The notes beneath the pieces are model-generated. The model was not told the origin of the DNA. It saw only the letters and a list, made by a program, of their open reading frames with translations, and searched no databases. Shown here piece by piece: positions 24,466 through 33,264 of a stretch of DNA of 39,229 nucleotides (its first letter is position 1; each line of letters starts with the position of its first letter). Origin of the DNA: Burkholderiaceae bacterium (GTDB lineage: Bacteria > Pseudomonadota > Gammaproteobacteria > Burkholderiales > Burkholderiaceae_C); assembly GCA_019234815.1 (NCBI GenBank), contig JAFALA010000020.1, forward strand, positions 1 to 39,229, read 5' to 3'. The position numbers and the translations under genes are program-made.

Positions 24466-26477
24466 GCGCCCGCCCTGGCGAGCCCGCTCTTGCGGTTCAA
24501 CCAGACATAGGTACCCGCGATGCCCAGCGCGAAGGCCGCGCCGCCCAGCCACACCGAGGTGTCGGCAAATTCAGGCCCCACCAGGGCCAACGGCGTGAAG
24601 CTGCCCGTCACCACGACCACGGCGGCAATCAGCACGCCCACCAGGCTCTCGCCGACGATCATCCCCGAGGCCATCAGCACGCCCAGCTGCTTGCTGCCGG
24701 CGGGGTCGGCGGTGCGCTCGGCTCGGCGGTCGAACAGCCAGCCGGCGATCGCGCCCACGACGATCATCAAGGTGGTCGCCGAAGGCAGGTAGATGCCCAG
24801 GCCCACGGCCAGCGGCGGCAGATGCGCCGAGCCGCGAATCTTCAGCAGCTCATCGATCACGATGACGACCACGCCGATCAGCACGCCGACGCCGATCAGG
24901 GGCCACTCCAGATTGCCCTGGATCACGCCTTGAGCCAGGGCCGAGATCAGGGCCGCCTGCGGCGCCGCCAGGGCGCGCGACGGGTCGGCACCGGGTGCGC
25001 CCGCAAAGCCGTAGGCATGGTTGAGCAGGTCCATGATGGGCGGGATCACCACCGCGCCGGCCACCACGCCGACGATCAGCGCCACCTGCTGGCGCCAGGG
25101 CGTGGCATCGACCAGCTGGCCGGTCTTCAGGTCCTGCAGGTTGTCGTTCGAGATCGTCGCCACGGTGAACACCACCGAGGTCACGAACAGCGCGAACGCC
25201 ACCAGCGCCGGTCCGGCCGACGACGGCAGCAAGGGCTTGACGACGAAACTCAGCAGCAGCGCCGCGCCAATCACCACCAGGATGCCAACGCCCGACAAGG
25301 GGCTGTTGGACGACCCGATCAGCCCCGCCATGTAGCCGCACACGGCGGCCACGAAGAAGCTCATCAGGACGATGTAGACCAGCCCGCCAACCAGCAACAG
25401 GCTCATCTGTCCGCCCAGCCCGGCGCTCTGGCCAAAACTAGCCAGCAGGCCGCCAATCGGCAGCATGCAGGCCAGGGTGACCAGGCCGACCAGGCCGATG
25501 GGAATGTCCTGCTCGGTGCGCGGCAGGCTGGCGCCCTGCCCGGACTTGCGCACGCGCGCCGCGTGCATGGCGGACTTCAGGCCCAGATAGACCGGCTTGA
25601 CCAGCTTGATCAAGGTCCAGATGGCCGCCACGCCGATGGAGCCCGCGCCGATGAAGCGCACCTTGTGGCTCCAGACCGATTGCGCCAGGTCCGCTGCCGC
25701 CATGGCGTCCCCGCCGGGCGCCAGGCTGCTGAGATAAGGCACGGCGCCGGCCCAGCTGATCAGGATCCCGACCAGGATGGCCACGCCCACCCACAGGCCC
25801 ACCAGGTGCCCGACCGCGATCAAGGCAAACGACAGGCTGAAATCGAAGCCGCTGGCGCCGCTGCGCGGGCCGATGCGGAAGAACTGCACCACGTCGCTGG
25901 CGAAGACCTGCGTCGCCTCCACCACCGCGAACAAGGCCGAGGACACCGTGCCCAGCACGATGGACGCCAGCCCAGCCCGACTGACATGCTGGGCGCCGGA
26001 CTGGATGTCGGACCCCTCCTCCGCCCCCACGCGCAGGACCTCGGCGCAGGCCACGCCTTCGGGATAGGGCAGATCGGACTGGGTCACCAAGGCGCGCCGC
26101 AGCGGAATCGAATACATCACCCCCAGCACCCCGCCCAGCGCGCAGATCGAAAAGCTCACGCCGTAGGGGAATCCGTTCCACCAGCCGACCATCACCAGGC
26201 CCGGCAACACGAAGATGATGGACGACAGCGTGCCGGCCGACGAAGCCACGGTCTGCACGATATTGTTCTCCTGGATGGAGCCGCCCTTGAAGGCGCGCAG
26301 CACCGCCATGGAGATCACCGCCGCGGGAATGGAGGTTGCAAAGGTCAAGCCCGCCTTCAGGCCCAAGAACACATTGGCCGCAGTAAAGACCAGGGTGATC
26401 GCAACGCCCAACAGCAGCGCGCGCCAGGTCAGCTCCCGCTGCGCCGAGGCGGTGCCAAGTTCCACGGATTGGCTCAT
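24462..26477 (-). CDS. OPT family oligopeptide/metal-chelate transporter
   Basis: A 671-residue polytopic inner-membrane protein of the OPT superfamily, which uses the proton gradient to import oligopeptides or metal-chelates. The typical N-terminal repeat LTWRALLLGVAITLVFTAANVFLGLKAG and SIPAAVISMAVLR are present, followed by NNIVQTVASSAGTL, the hallmark of the bacterial OPT subfamily. About 14-16 membrane segments are readable. ATG 26477 has GGAGAAG about 8 nt upstream; the longer frame to 26693 has no signal of its own. The stop overlaps the glycosyltransferase start. The substrate is unknown. Confidence 0.92.
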   Translation of the reverse strand: MSQSVELGTASAQRELTWRALLLGVAITLVFTAANVFLGLKAGLTFATSIPAAVISMAVLRAFKGGSIQENNIVQTVASSAGTLSSIIFVLPGLVMVGWWNGFPYGVSFSICALGGVLGVMYSIPLRRALVTQSDLPYPEGVACAEVLRVGAEEGSDIQSGAQHVSRAGLASIVLGTVSSALFAVVEATQVFASDVVQFFRIGPRSGASGFDFSLSFALIAVGHLVGLWVGVAILVGILISWAGAVPYLSSLAPGGDAMAAADLAQSVWSHKVRFIGAGSIGVAAIWTLIKLVKPVYLGLKSAMHAARVRKSGQGASLPRTEQDIPIGLVGLVTLACMLPIGGLLASFGQSAGLGGQMSLLLVGGLVYIVLMSFFVAAVCGYMAGLIGSSNSPLSGVGILVVIGAALLLSFVVKPLLPSSAGPALVAFALFVTSVVFTVATISNDNLQDLKTGQLVDATPWRQQVALIVGVVAGAVVIPPIMDLLNHAYGFAGAPGADPSRALAAPQAALISALAQGVIQGNLEWPLIGVGVLIGVVVIVIDELLKIRGSAHLPPLAVGLGIYLPSATTLMIVVGAIAGWLFDRRAERTADPAGSKQLGVLMASGMIVGESLVGVLIAAVVVVTGSFTPLALVGPEFADTSVWLGGAAFALGIAGTYVWLNRKSGLARAGA

Positions 26478-26666
26478 CAACTCTTCTCCATTTCTTTTCG
26501 GTGAACACCGTCTTCCCTCGTGGGGCCGGCGGCCTCGGAAATGTAGCGGAGTTGGACGCCCTTGCCTGCTGTGCAAAACCATGAAAATACAGGCGTCGCC
26601 GGCAGGTCGATAAAGACAGGTCAACAAAACCTGTGGCTGCTGCGTTAGGGTATGGCGGCCGGTGGT

Positions 26667-26695
26667 TTGACCGAAGACCTCGGCTCGACTCAACT
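26667..26695 (+). promoter_or_regulatory. Weak sigma-70-like promoter for the exported 283-residue protein
   Basis: TTGACC (26667-26672) is a good -35 box; after 17 nt, TCAACT (26690-26695) matches the -10 consensus at only 3 of 6. It is 24 nt before ATG 26720. The 242-bp divergent gap to the OPT gene must also hold the OPT promoter, which I cannot place. Confidence 0.25.
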
Positions 26696-26719
26696 GAACC
26701 GGAAGAACTGGAGAATTTC

Positions 26720-27571
26720 ATGCGTGCCATCGCTATCACCCTGGCGGCCCTCATCGCCGCCAGCACCGCAAGCGTCCCCGCGTCGGCGCAGGTCAGCATC
26801 GGATTCAGCGTACCGGGCGTCAGCATCGGCGTGAACGTGCCGGCCTATCCTCAACTGGTGCCGATACCGGGCTATCCGGTCTATTACGCACCGGACCTCA
26901 ATTCCAATTTCTTCTTCTATGAAGGCCAATACTGGGCCTTCATGGGCGACAACTGGTATGTCAGCAATTGGTACAACGGCCCCTGGATGCTCGTGAGCCC
27001 CATGGACGTGCCGTATTTCATCCTGCGCGTCCCGGTGGGCTACTACCGCATGCCCCCGCCGTATTTCCGCGGCTGGGTGGGCGAAATGCCCCCGCGCTGG
27101 GGCGACCGCTTTGGACGCGACTGGTCCGCGCGGCACCGTGGCTGGGATGAGTGGGACCACCGCAACGTGCCGCATGCAGCGCCGCTGCCGGAATACCAGC
27201 GCCAATACGGCGGACGCAACTATCCGGCGCCGGACCGCCAGCAGGAACTGCACCGGCAGAACTACAACGCCCGCAGCCCTGAGCCAGGCATGCAGCGCCC
27301 CAATGAGCAGTATGGACGCGGTCCTGCGCCCGCAGCGCCTCAGGCAGCACAGCCTGCCCCCTACGTTCAGCCCGGTCGAGGCGGCGGCAATGCCGTGTTC
27401 AACCCAGCCGAGGAACGCGGCCGGCCCTACAACCCCGGCCAGGAGCGGGTTCAACCCCAGGCGCAGCCCCAGAACCAGCCGCGCGAGCGAGGCAATGAGC
27501 ATGGCAACGAACGTGCCAATGAACGCGGCAACGAAAGAGGCAATGATCGGGAACATGAGCACGAGCGTTGA
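26720..27571 (+). CDS. Exported aromatic-rich protein with NERGNE tail
   Basis: A 283-residue protein with a signal peptide (MRAIAITLAALIAASTASVPASA, cleavage near ASAQ). Residues about 55-125 are rich in Tyr/Trp/Phe (FFFYEGQYWAFMGDNWYVSN, PYFILRVPVGYYRMPPPYF), a pattern I know from uncharacterised Burkholderiales secreted proteins. The second half is Pro/Gln/Arg-rich, and the last 30 residues are R-G-N-E type tetrapeptides followed by a DREHEHER end. ATG 26720 has GGAG 7 nt upstream. It lies 3 nt before the glycerate kinase gene. The function is unknown. Confidence 0.8.
   Translation: MRAIAITLAALIAASTASVPASAQVSIGFSVPGVSIGVNVPAYPQLVPIPGYPVYYAPDLNSNFFFYEGQYWAFMGDNWYVSNWYNGPWMLVSPMDVPYFILRVPVGYYRMPPPYFRGWVGEMPPRWGDRFGRDWSARHRGWDEWDHRNVPHAAPLPEYQRQYGGRNYPAPDRQQELHRQNYNARSPEPGMQRPNEQYGRGPAPAAPQAAQPAPYVQPGRGGGNAVFNPAEERGRPYNPGQERVQPQAQPQNQPRERGNEHGNERANERGNERGNDREHEHER
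27488..27547 (+). repeat. Five tandem 12-nt units encoding R/H-G/A-N-E/D
   Basis: Five in-frame 12-nt units (27488, 27500, 27512, 27524, 27536) encode RGNE, HGNE, RANE, RGNE and RGND at the end of the exported protein. Third codon positions differ between units, so the repeat is old or under protein-level selection rather than a fresh slippage product. Confidence 0.85.
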
Positions 27572-27574
27572 GAC

Positions 27575-28867
27575 ATGAGCGCCGCAGCAGCCGTGGATGT
27601 TGACGCGCGCGCCTTGCTGCGCCGCATGTTCGATGCCGCCATTGCCAGCGCGCAGCCTTCGGTCTGCGTGCCGCCACACCTGCCCGATCCGGCGAGCCTG
27701 AAGCCCGGAGGCCGCCTGATCGTGATCGGCGCGGGCAAGGCCTCGGCAGCCATGGCGCGCGCCGTTGAAGACGATTGGCAGGGTCCGCTGTCCGGCTTGG
27801 TGGTGACGCGCTACGGCTATGCGCAGCCCTGCCGGCATATCGAGATCGTCGAGGCGGCACACCCGGTACCCGACGCCGCGGGCGAAGCCGCCGCGCGGCG
27901 CATGCTGTCCATGCTGGAAGGGTTGACGCCGGACGACCTGGTGCTGTGCCTGATCTCAGGCGGCGGCTCCGCCCTGCTCCCCCTGCCCGCGCCGGGCTTG
28001 ACGCTGGCGGACAAGCAGGACATCAACCGCGCGCTGCTCAAGTCCGGCGCCACCATCAGTGAAATGAACTGCGTGCGCCGGCATCTGTCCGCCATCAAGG
28101 GCGGACGCCTGGCCGCTGCCTGCGCGCCCGCGCATGTGCTGAGCCTGTTGATCTCGGACGTACCGGGCGACCAGTTCGTCGACATCGCGTCGGGCCCGAC
28201 CGTGCCCGACGCCAGCACCTGCGCCGATGCGCTGGAGGTGCTGCGCCGCTACCAGATCCCGATACCGCCTGCCGCCTTGGCATGGCTGGAGCAAGGCCTG
28301 GGCGAAAGCATCAAGCCCGGCGACGCGCGTCTCGCGCGTTGCGAAACCCGGCTGATCGCCACCCCCCAGATGGCCTTGGAGGCCGCAGCCAGGGTGGCGC
28401 GCGAGGCCGGCGTCACCCCCGTGATCCTGGGCGACGCGCTGGAAGGCGAAGCGCGCGAACTGGGTACCGTGCTGGCCGGCATCGCCCGGCAGGTGCGCCA
28501 GCATGGCCAGCCTGCGCCTGCACCCTGCGTCTTGCTGTCGGGCGGCGAGTCGACCGTCACGGTCAAGGGCTCGGGCCGTGGCGGGCGCAATGTGGAGTGC
28601 CTGCTCGCCATGGCCTTGAGCCTGCAGGCCTGCCCCGGCGTCTACGCCCTGGCCGGCGATACCGACGGCGTCGACGGCCTGGAAGACATCGCCGGCGCGC
28701 TGATCACGCCCGATACCCTGCAACGGGCGAGTCAGGCCCGCCTGAACGCGCGCGCCTGCCTTGCCGACAACGACGCGCACCGCTTTTTCGAGACCCTGGG
28801 CGACTCCGTCATCACGGGCCCGACCCTGACCAATGTGAACGACTTCCGCGCCGTCCTGGTCACCTGA
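27575..28867 (+). CDS. Glycerate 2-kinase (GckA/TtuD family, MOFRL domain)
   Basis: A 430-residue cytoplasmic enzyme of the type II glycerate kinase family, often annotated hydroxypyruvate reductase or TtuD. It phosphorylates D-glycerate at C2, feeding tartronate, glyoxylate or tartrate degradation into glycolysis. The N-terminal DUF4147 domain has VIGAGKASAAMARAVE (about 51-66) and LISGGGSALLPLP (about 125-137). The C-terminal MOFRL domain has LSGGESTVTVKGSGRGGRN and AGDTDGVDG. The length is full. No glyoxylate carboligase or tartronate semialdehyde reductase is beside it. It converges with the glutamine-synthetase-like gene. Confidence 0.92.
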   Translation: MSAAAAVDVDARALLRRMFDAAIASAQPSVCVPPHLPDPASLKPGGRLIVIGAGKASAAMARAVEDDWQGPLSGLVVTRYGYAQPCRHIEIVEAAHPVPDAAGEAAARRMLSMLEGLTPDDLVLCLISGGGSALLPLPAPGLTLADKQDINRALLKSGATISEMNCVRRHLSAIKGGRLAAACAPAHVLSLLISDVPGDQFVDIASGPTVPDASTCADALEVLRRYQIPIPPAALAWLEQGLGESIKPGDARLARCETRLIATPQMALEAAARVAREAGVTPVILGDALEGEARELGTVLAGIARQVRQHGQPAPAPCVLLSGGESTVTVKGSGRGGRNVECLLAMALSLQACPGVYALAGDTDGVDGLEDIAGALITPDTLQRASQARLNARACLADNDAHRFFETLGDSVITGPTLTNVNDFRAVLVT

Positions 28868-28903
28868 CGCGCCGGACGAGCCAGAAGCGCCTGAATGGCG
28901 GCA

Positions 28904-30271
28904 TCAAACCTGCGGCAGGAGGAAGCGGCGCTCCCAGGCGCTGATTTCGCTCAGGTAACTGTCGTACTCCATGCCCTTGACGGCCACATAGGCCTGCACG
29001 AACTCCGCGCCCATCAGGCGAGGCGCCGAGGTGCTGGCCGCCATCTGGTCGTGCGCCACCACAAAGGTGCGCGCCAGTCCCCGCGGCTGGTCGTAGGCAT
29101 TGCCTTCCATGGGTTCGGTCGATGCGAGCTCTTCCTGCATGCCGGCCAGACCCGCTGCCAGGCTGGCGGCGATGGCCAGGTAGGGGTTGGCATCGGCGCC
29201 GGCAATGCGGTTCTCCACGCGGCGCGCCGCGGGCGAACTCAGCGGCACGCGCAGGCCTGCCGTGCGGTTGTCGTGACCCCAATGCAGATTGACGGGCGCC
29301 TGGCTGCCCGTGACATAACGCCGATACGAGTTGACAAACGGCGCGTAGATCAGCATCAGGTCCGGCATGTAGGCCTGCAGTCCGGCGATGAACTGGCGGA
29401 ACTTCGGGCTCGCGGAGCCGTCTGCCTGCGTGAAGATGTTGCGGCCCTCGCGGTCCACGACGCTCTGGTGCAAGTGCATGGAGCTGCCAGCCTCGCCCGC
29501 GATCGGCTTGGCCATGAACACGGCGTTCAAGCCGTGCTTGAGCGCAATCTCCTTGGCCGCGTACTTGAACAGGAAGGCCTGGTCGGCCACGGCCACCGGG
29601 TCGCCGTGCATCAGGTTGATTTCGTACTGGGTGGTGCCCACCTCGTGGATCCAGGTGTCGGCACTGATGCCCAAGGCGTCGATGGCGGCATGGAACTCGT
29701 CCCAGAACGGCGCCAGCTCGTTGAGCAAATTGAGGCTGAATGCCGACTGCCCGACCTCGGCCCGGCCACCACGCCCCTTGGGTGCGCGCAGGACCTGCGC
29801 CGGGTCCTCGTTGGCGGCCGTGATGTAGAACTCGATCTCGGGTGCTACCACCGGCTGCAGGCCGAGCGCCTGGTAACGGCCCAGCACGGTTTTCAGGACC
29901 GAGCGCGGCGCGAAGGGGCAGAGCTCGCCGCTCATTTCCACGCAGTCGTGAATCGCCATGTAGCGCGGCACCGAACTCCAGGGCACGCGTTTCAGGGTGG
30001 CGAGATCGGGAACCAGGCGGACGTCCGGATCCTGGTCCGGGAAGATCGGGTCGTACGAGTACTCGCCGGTCACGCATTGCATGGGGATGGCCTGAGCAAT
30101 CCGCAGCTCGTTGCCCTTGGCGAAGCTGGCGGCAGGCATGAGCTTGCCGCGAGGATAGCCGGACACGTCCGGAAAAATGCATTCGACGTCGCGAATGCCT
30201 TCGCTGCTGAAACGTTCAAGCAGCGTCTGCGCGGCTGCCGGGGATTGCTCTGATGTAAGGTGCGACTTCAT
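28904..30271 (-). CDS. Glutamine synthetase family protein (PuuA-like gamma-glutamylpolyamine synthetase)
   Basis: A 455-residue glutamine synthetase-fold ligase. The N-terminal beta-grasp domain has VECIFPDVSGYPRGKLMP. The catalytic domain has PEIEFYI (metal-binding Glu), GSSMHLHQS, NRTAGLRVP and ENRIAGADANPYLAIAASLAAG. This set fits the gamma-glutamylputrescine synthetase branch (PuuA) rather than housekeeping GlnA, which has the adenylylation loop NLYD. It probably joins glutamate to a polyamine or other amine. No other puu genes are near. The start ATG 30271 has only a weak ribosome-binding site. Confidence 0.88.
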   Translation of the reverse strand: MKSHLTSEQSPAAAQTLLERFSSEGIRDVECIFPDVSGYPRGKLMPAASFAKGNELRIAQAIPMQCVTGEYSYDPIFPDQDPDVRLVPDLATLKRVPWSSVPRYMAIHDCVEMSGELCPFAPRSVLKTVLGRYQALGLQPVVAPEIEFYITAANEDPAQVLRAPKGRGGRAEVGQSAFSLNLLNELAPFWDEFHAAIDALGISADTWIHEVGTTQYEINLMHGDPVAVADQAFLFKYAAKEIALKHGLNAVFMAKPIAGEAGSSMHLHQSVVDREGRNIFTQADGSASPKFRQFIAGLQAYMPDLMLIYAPFVNSYRRYVTGSQAPVNLHWGHDNRTAGLRVPLSSPAARRVENRIAGADANPYLAIAASLAAGLAGMQEELASTEPMEGNAYDQPRGLARTFVVAHDQMAASTSAPRLMGAEFVQAYVAVKGMEYDSYLSEISAWERRFLLPQV

Positions 30272-30362
30272 AGGTTGTGGATCATGCTGCCAGGCCGATG
30301 CTTGGCGAAAGCGATCAATCGGTCACGTTAAATGGAAATGGCGACGCGATGAAGAGCCACTT

Positions 30363-31046
30363 TCAATTCTTTGACGGAACCACTTTGTCCATTGGCCTGG
30401 CGCCGTCCATCAATGCGGACGCAGGCGCCGCCTGCGGCATCGCCAACGCGCTCTTCAGCGGCGCGGCAGGCGCGGCGCACCCACGCGCCTGCCCCACGCC
30501 CTTGAGGTAGGCCCGCCGCACCGTCCCGGCCGCGACGGCGGCAACCACGTCTTTGGCATGCTGCTCGGCGCCCGTCAGCTTGCGCACCCAGCCCCGGAAC
30601 GGGATGATGCCCCCCGTGAAGCCCTGGAGCGCCCCAACCGCGGCATCACCTACCGCGTTGCCGCCCTTGCTGGCCCAGTCCGACGTATCGTCCTGCCGAG
30701 GCACGTCAAGGTCCGGCCCCAATATCGCCGTCAGCCCGTTGATCTGATCGGCCAGCTTTTCACAACTGAGGTCGGCGGGCCATTGGTACGGCGCCTTTTG
30801 CGCGTCTATCAGGAGCTCGGGAATGCGTGACTTGATCAGATTGAGGTCACCCAGAGGCGCCGTGGTCGCGCCCACCAAACGCGAAGACGCATCCGATGCG
30901 GCCGCCTCTGCCGGCAAAGCCGCAGAGGCGGCCAGATCCGGTGCCGCCACGCGCTCGCCCGGTTTCGACTGCGCGGACACGGAAACACCTTGAATTCCTG
31001 CCGCAGCACAAAGCCCCAAGATCGACACGATGCGCCAATAGTTCAT
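30363..31046 (-). CDS. Exported hypothetical protein
   Basis: A 227-residue protein with a signal peptide (MNYWRIVSILGLCAAAGIQG, cleavage near VSA-QSK). The mature part is Ala-rich, then has the segment YQWPADLSCEKLADQINGL and a Gly-rich stretch (GNAVGDAAVGALQGFTGGII, about 129-148) reminiscent of proteins with a short membrane-inserting glycine zipper. Two Cys (near 95 and 192) are in the mature part. I do not recognise the family. It diverges from the solute-binding protein gene across 133 bp. Confidence 0.7.
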   Translation of the reverse strand: MNYWRIVSILGLCAAAGIQGVSVSAQSKPGERVAAPDLAASAALPAEAAASDASSRLVGATTAPLGDLNLIKSRIPELLIDAQKAPYQWPADLSCEKLADQINGLTAILGPDLDVPRQDDTSDWASKGGNAVGDAAVGALQGFTGGIIPFRGWVRKLTGAEQHAKDVVAAVAAGTVRRAYLKGVGQARGCAAPAAPLKSALAMPQAAPASALMDGARPMDKVVPSKN

Positions 31047-31179
31047 GGTGCACAAGGATAGCAGCGAGTTTTGCCGCGAAAGACCCATCGGGGGCACCTA
31101 GAATTTGTGGAGCGAGGTTCCAGAGTTGTATCCAATGGCCGTCGAAGTCCTGATTCGGGTATTGCGCGAGGTGAAAATC

Positions 31180-32004
31180 ATGGCCTCCGCCCGCAACGCC
31201 TTGATATTGCCGCTCCTCGTCAAAAACCTGCTGCTGCCCTGCAGCGCCGAGGCCACGGAACCGCTGTTCAAGATCTGGAGCCTGATCGAGCCCCCGACCA
31301 ACTATGTCGACGAAAAGGGGATGCCTGCAGGAATTTCGGTGGACGTGCTGCGGGAATTGCAAAAACTCTTGAACGATACGACGCCCGTTGAATTCCTGCC
31401 TTCGGCGCGCGCCCTCAAATTCTCCAAGACCGAGGCCAATATTCTGATCTTCTCGTTGGCCCGCAACGAGGACCGCGAGCAGGCAGGCTACCAGTGGATC
31501 ATCCAAACGACTTACAAGCCCTGGGCCTTCCTCGGCATGAAAGATTCCCCCTTGCAGATCGACAGCATGGAGGCAGCCAGGCGCTTGAAAATCGGCACCG
31601 TGCATGGCTCGGCCTACGAGCACTACTTGATCGAAAACAGGTTTCCGAATATCAACGCTTCGGTCAGCTTTGCAAGCAACATACTGATGCTTCTCGCTGG
31701 CCGGGTCGACGTGGTGCTTTCCAATAGAGTCACCATCATCAGCGAATGCAAATTCGTTGGAAATTGCAAAAATTCGGACTTCAAGAGCTTCTTCGAGCCG
31801 GTCGGATACTCCTCCTGGATTGCGTTTTCACCCAACTCCGACCCCAGGCTTGTCAAGAAATGGAAGTCTGCTGCTGAAGAGCTGATGAAGAATGGTACTT
31901 ACGAGGCCATTGCCAACAAATGGAGCCAGCGGATCGCCAATGACTTGGGCGCGAAGACCTACATCAACAAGGACGGCGTTCTCGTGTTCGACAACCAAGA
32001 CTGA
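31180..32004 (+). CDS. ABC-type solute-binding protein (family 3-like), orphan
   Basis: A 274-residue protein that looks like a periplasmic family 3 binding protein: signal peptide to about residue 24 (cleavage near SAEA-TEP), VDEKGMPAGISVDVLRELQKLL, LKIGTVHGSAYEHYLIE, and AGRVDVVLSNRVTI. ATG 31180 has a perfect GAGGTGA 5 nt upstream, so this is preferred to the frame starting at 31105. Base composition is visibly more A/T-rich than its neighbours, particularly in the second half, suggesting recent acquisition. No permease or ATPase is near. It ends 2 nt before the stop of the convergent cyoE gene. Confidence 0.83.
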   Translation: MASARNALILPLLVKNLLLPCSAEATEPLFKIWSLIEPPTNYVDEKGMPAGISVDVLRELQKLLNDTTPVEFLPSARALKFSKTEANILIFSLARNEDREQAGYQWIIQTTYKPWAFLGMKDSPLQIDSMEAARRLKIGTVHGSAYEHYLIENRFPNINASVSFASNILMLLAGRVDVVLSNRVTIISECKFVGNCKNSDFKSFFEPVGYSSWIAFSPNSDPRLVKKWKSAAEELMKNGTYEAIANKWSQRIANDLGAKTYINKDGVLVFDNQD

Positions 32005-32006
32005 CC

Positions 32007-32903
32007 TCAGCCCATCAAATAGTGATCTGCCAGCAAGGCCGCAAACAGGCCAAACAAATAGGCAATGGAAAACCTGAACGTCGGCATACTCCACTGAGGG
32101 TCCCGCTTCAGGCGCCAGGCGTGGCCGATGAAGCGCAGCCCCAGCAGCGAGGCGCCCGTGAAGTAGACCCAGCCGCTCATGCCGATGGCGACGGGTATCA
32201 GGCTGACGGGCAGCAAGGCCACGGCGTAGACGAGCACGCGATGGGCCGTGAAGGGCACGCCGTGGGTGACCGGCAGCATGGGAACGTCAGCTTTGGCGTA
32301 GTCATCGCGGCGATGGATGGCCAAGGCCCAGAAGTGCGGCGGCGTCCAGACGAAGATGATCAGGAAAAGTGCCAGGGCGCCGCCATCGACCTGGCCCGTG
32401 ATGGCCACCCAACCCAGCAGCGGCGGCGCGGCACCTGCGGCGCCGCCGATGACGATGTTCTGTGGCGTGGCGTACTTCAGGTACAGGCTGTAGACCACCG
32501 CGTAGCCCAGCAGCGAGGCCAGGGTCAGCAGCGCACACATCAGGTTGGTGAAGACCAGCAACAGCGCCATGCCAGACACACCAAGCACGGCCGAGAATCC
32601 CAGGACCTCGCCCCGCCGGAGCACGCCGCGTGGCAGCGGCCGGGCGCGGGTGCGCGCCATGACGGCGTCGAGCCGGAAATCGACCAGATGGTTGATCGCC
32701 GCCGCCGCGCCGGCCACCAGCGCGATGCCAAGCAGGCCGAACAGCATGGGCCGCCACGGCGGCAGCGTGCGCGAGGACAGCAGCATGCCGACGGCCACGG
32801 TGAAAGCCATCAGCGCGACCACGCGCGGCTTGGTCAGTACCAGGTACTCGCGCCAGCACGCCCGGACCACCGGCAGCGGCTTGGCGAGTTCGACGACGGC
32901 CAT
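32007..32903 (-). CDS. cyoE: Heme O synthase (protoheme IX farnesyltransferase)
   Basis: A 298-residue polytopic UbiA-superfamily prenyltransferase that adds farnesyl to heme B to make heme O. The prenyl diphosphate/Mg motif NHLVDFRLDAVMART has N71, D75, D79 and R84, and the second conserved loop is HRRDDYAKADVPML. About 8-9 membrane segments are readable. It is the last gene of the oxidase cluster, 11 nt after the subunit IV stop. No heme A synthase (ctaA) is in the window, so whether the oxidase carries heme O or heme A depends on genes elsewhere. Confidence 0.95.
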   Translation of the reverse strand: MAVVELAKPLPVVRACWREYLVLTKPRVVALMAFTVAVGMLLSSRTLPPWRPMLFGLLGIALVAGAAAAINHLVDFRLDAVMARTRARPLPRGVLRRGEVLGFSAVLGVSGMALLLVFTNLMCALLTLASLLGYAVVYSLYLKYATPQNIVIGGAAGAAPPLLGWVAITGQVDGGALALFLIIFVWTPPHFWALAIHRRDDYAKADVPMLPVTHGVPFTAHRVLVYAVALLPVSLIPVAIGMSGWVYFTGASLLGLRFIGHAWRLKRDPQWSMPTFRFSIAYLFGLFAALLADHYLMG

Positions 32904-32914
32904 GGCAGGGCCGC

Positions 32915-33256
32915 TCAGCTGAAGAACAGCAGGCGGGTGAGCAGCGTGTGGCTGGCCTCGGAGGCCATCAGGCCAACCAGCACCAGCAGCGCCAGCGGCG
33001 GCAGCAAAATTGCACAGATCAGCGCCAGTCGCTCCCAGGCCATGTGCATGAAGACGGCCACGATCAAGCCGGCCTTGAGCAGCATCAGGATGACGATCAG
33101 GCTCCAGCGCGTCAGGCCCTGGAGGTGGAAATAATCCACCATGTAGGACATCGTGCTCAGCACGAACAGCAGCAGCCAGACCTTGAGGTACAGGCCGACG
33201 GGGTGTTGCTGGTGCTGCTGTTGTTGCAGCTGTTGGGTCGTTCCGGGAGCGCTCAT
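32915..33256 (-). CDS. Cytochrome c oxidase subunit IV family protein
   Basis: A 113-residue membrane protein with three hydrophobic segments (about 25-42, 53-74 and 82-100) and the MLLKAGLIVAVFMHMAWER pattern of prokaryotic subunit IV. The N-terminus is a Gln/His-rich, low-complexity tail (TTQQLQQQQHQQH). ATG 33256 has GAGGTG 4 nt upstream and lies 8 nt after the stop of the subunit III gene. The family helps assemble or stabilise subunits I and III, and its exact role is uncertain. Confidence 0.88.
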   Translation of the reverse strand: MSAPGTTQQLQQQQHQQHPVGLYLKVWLLLFVLSTMSYMVDYFHLQGLTRWSLIVILMLLKAGLIVAVFMHMAWERLALICAILLPPLALLVLVGLMASEASHTLLTRLLFFS

Positions 33257-33264
33257 GCCACACC

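Noticed and set aside
24822..26504. 560-residue plus-strand open frame
   Set aside because: Antisense to the OPT transporter; extremely His/Gln/Arg-rich with no motif.
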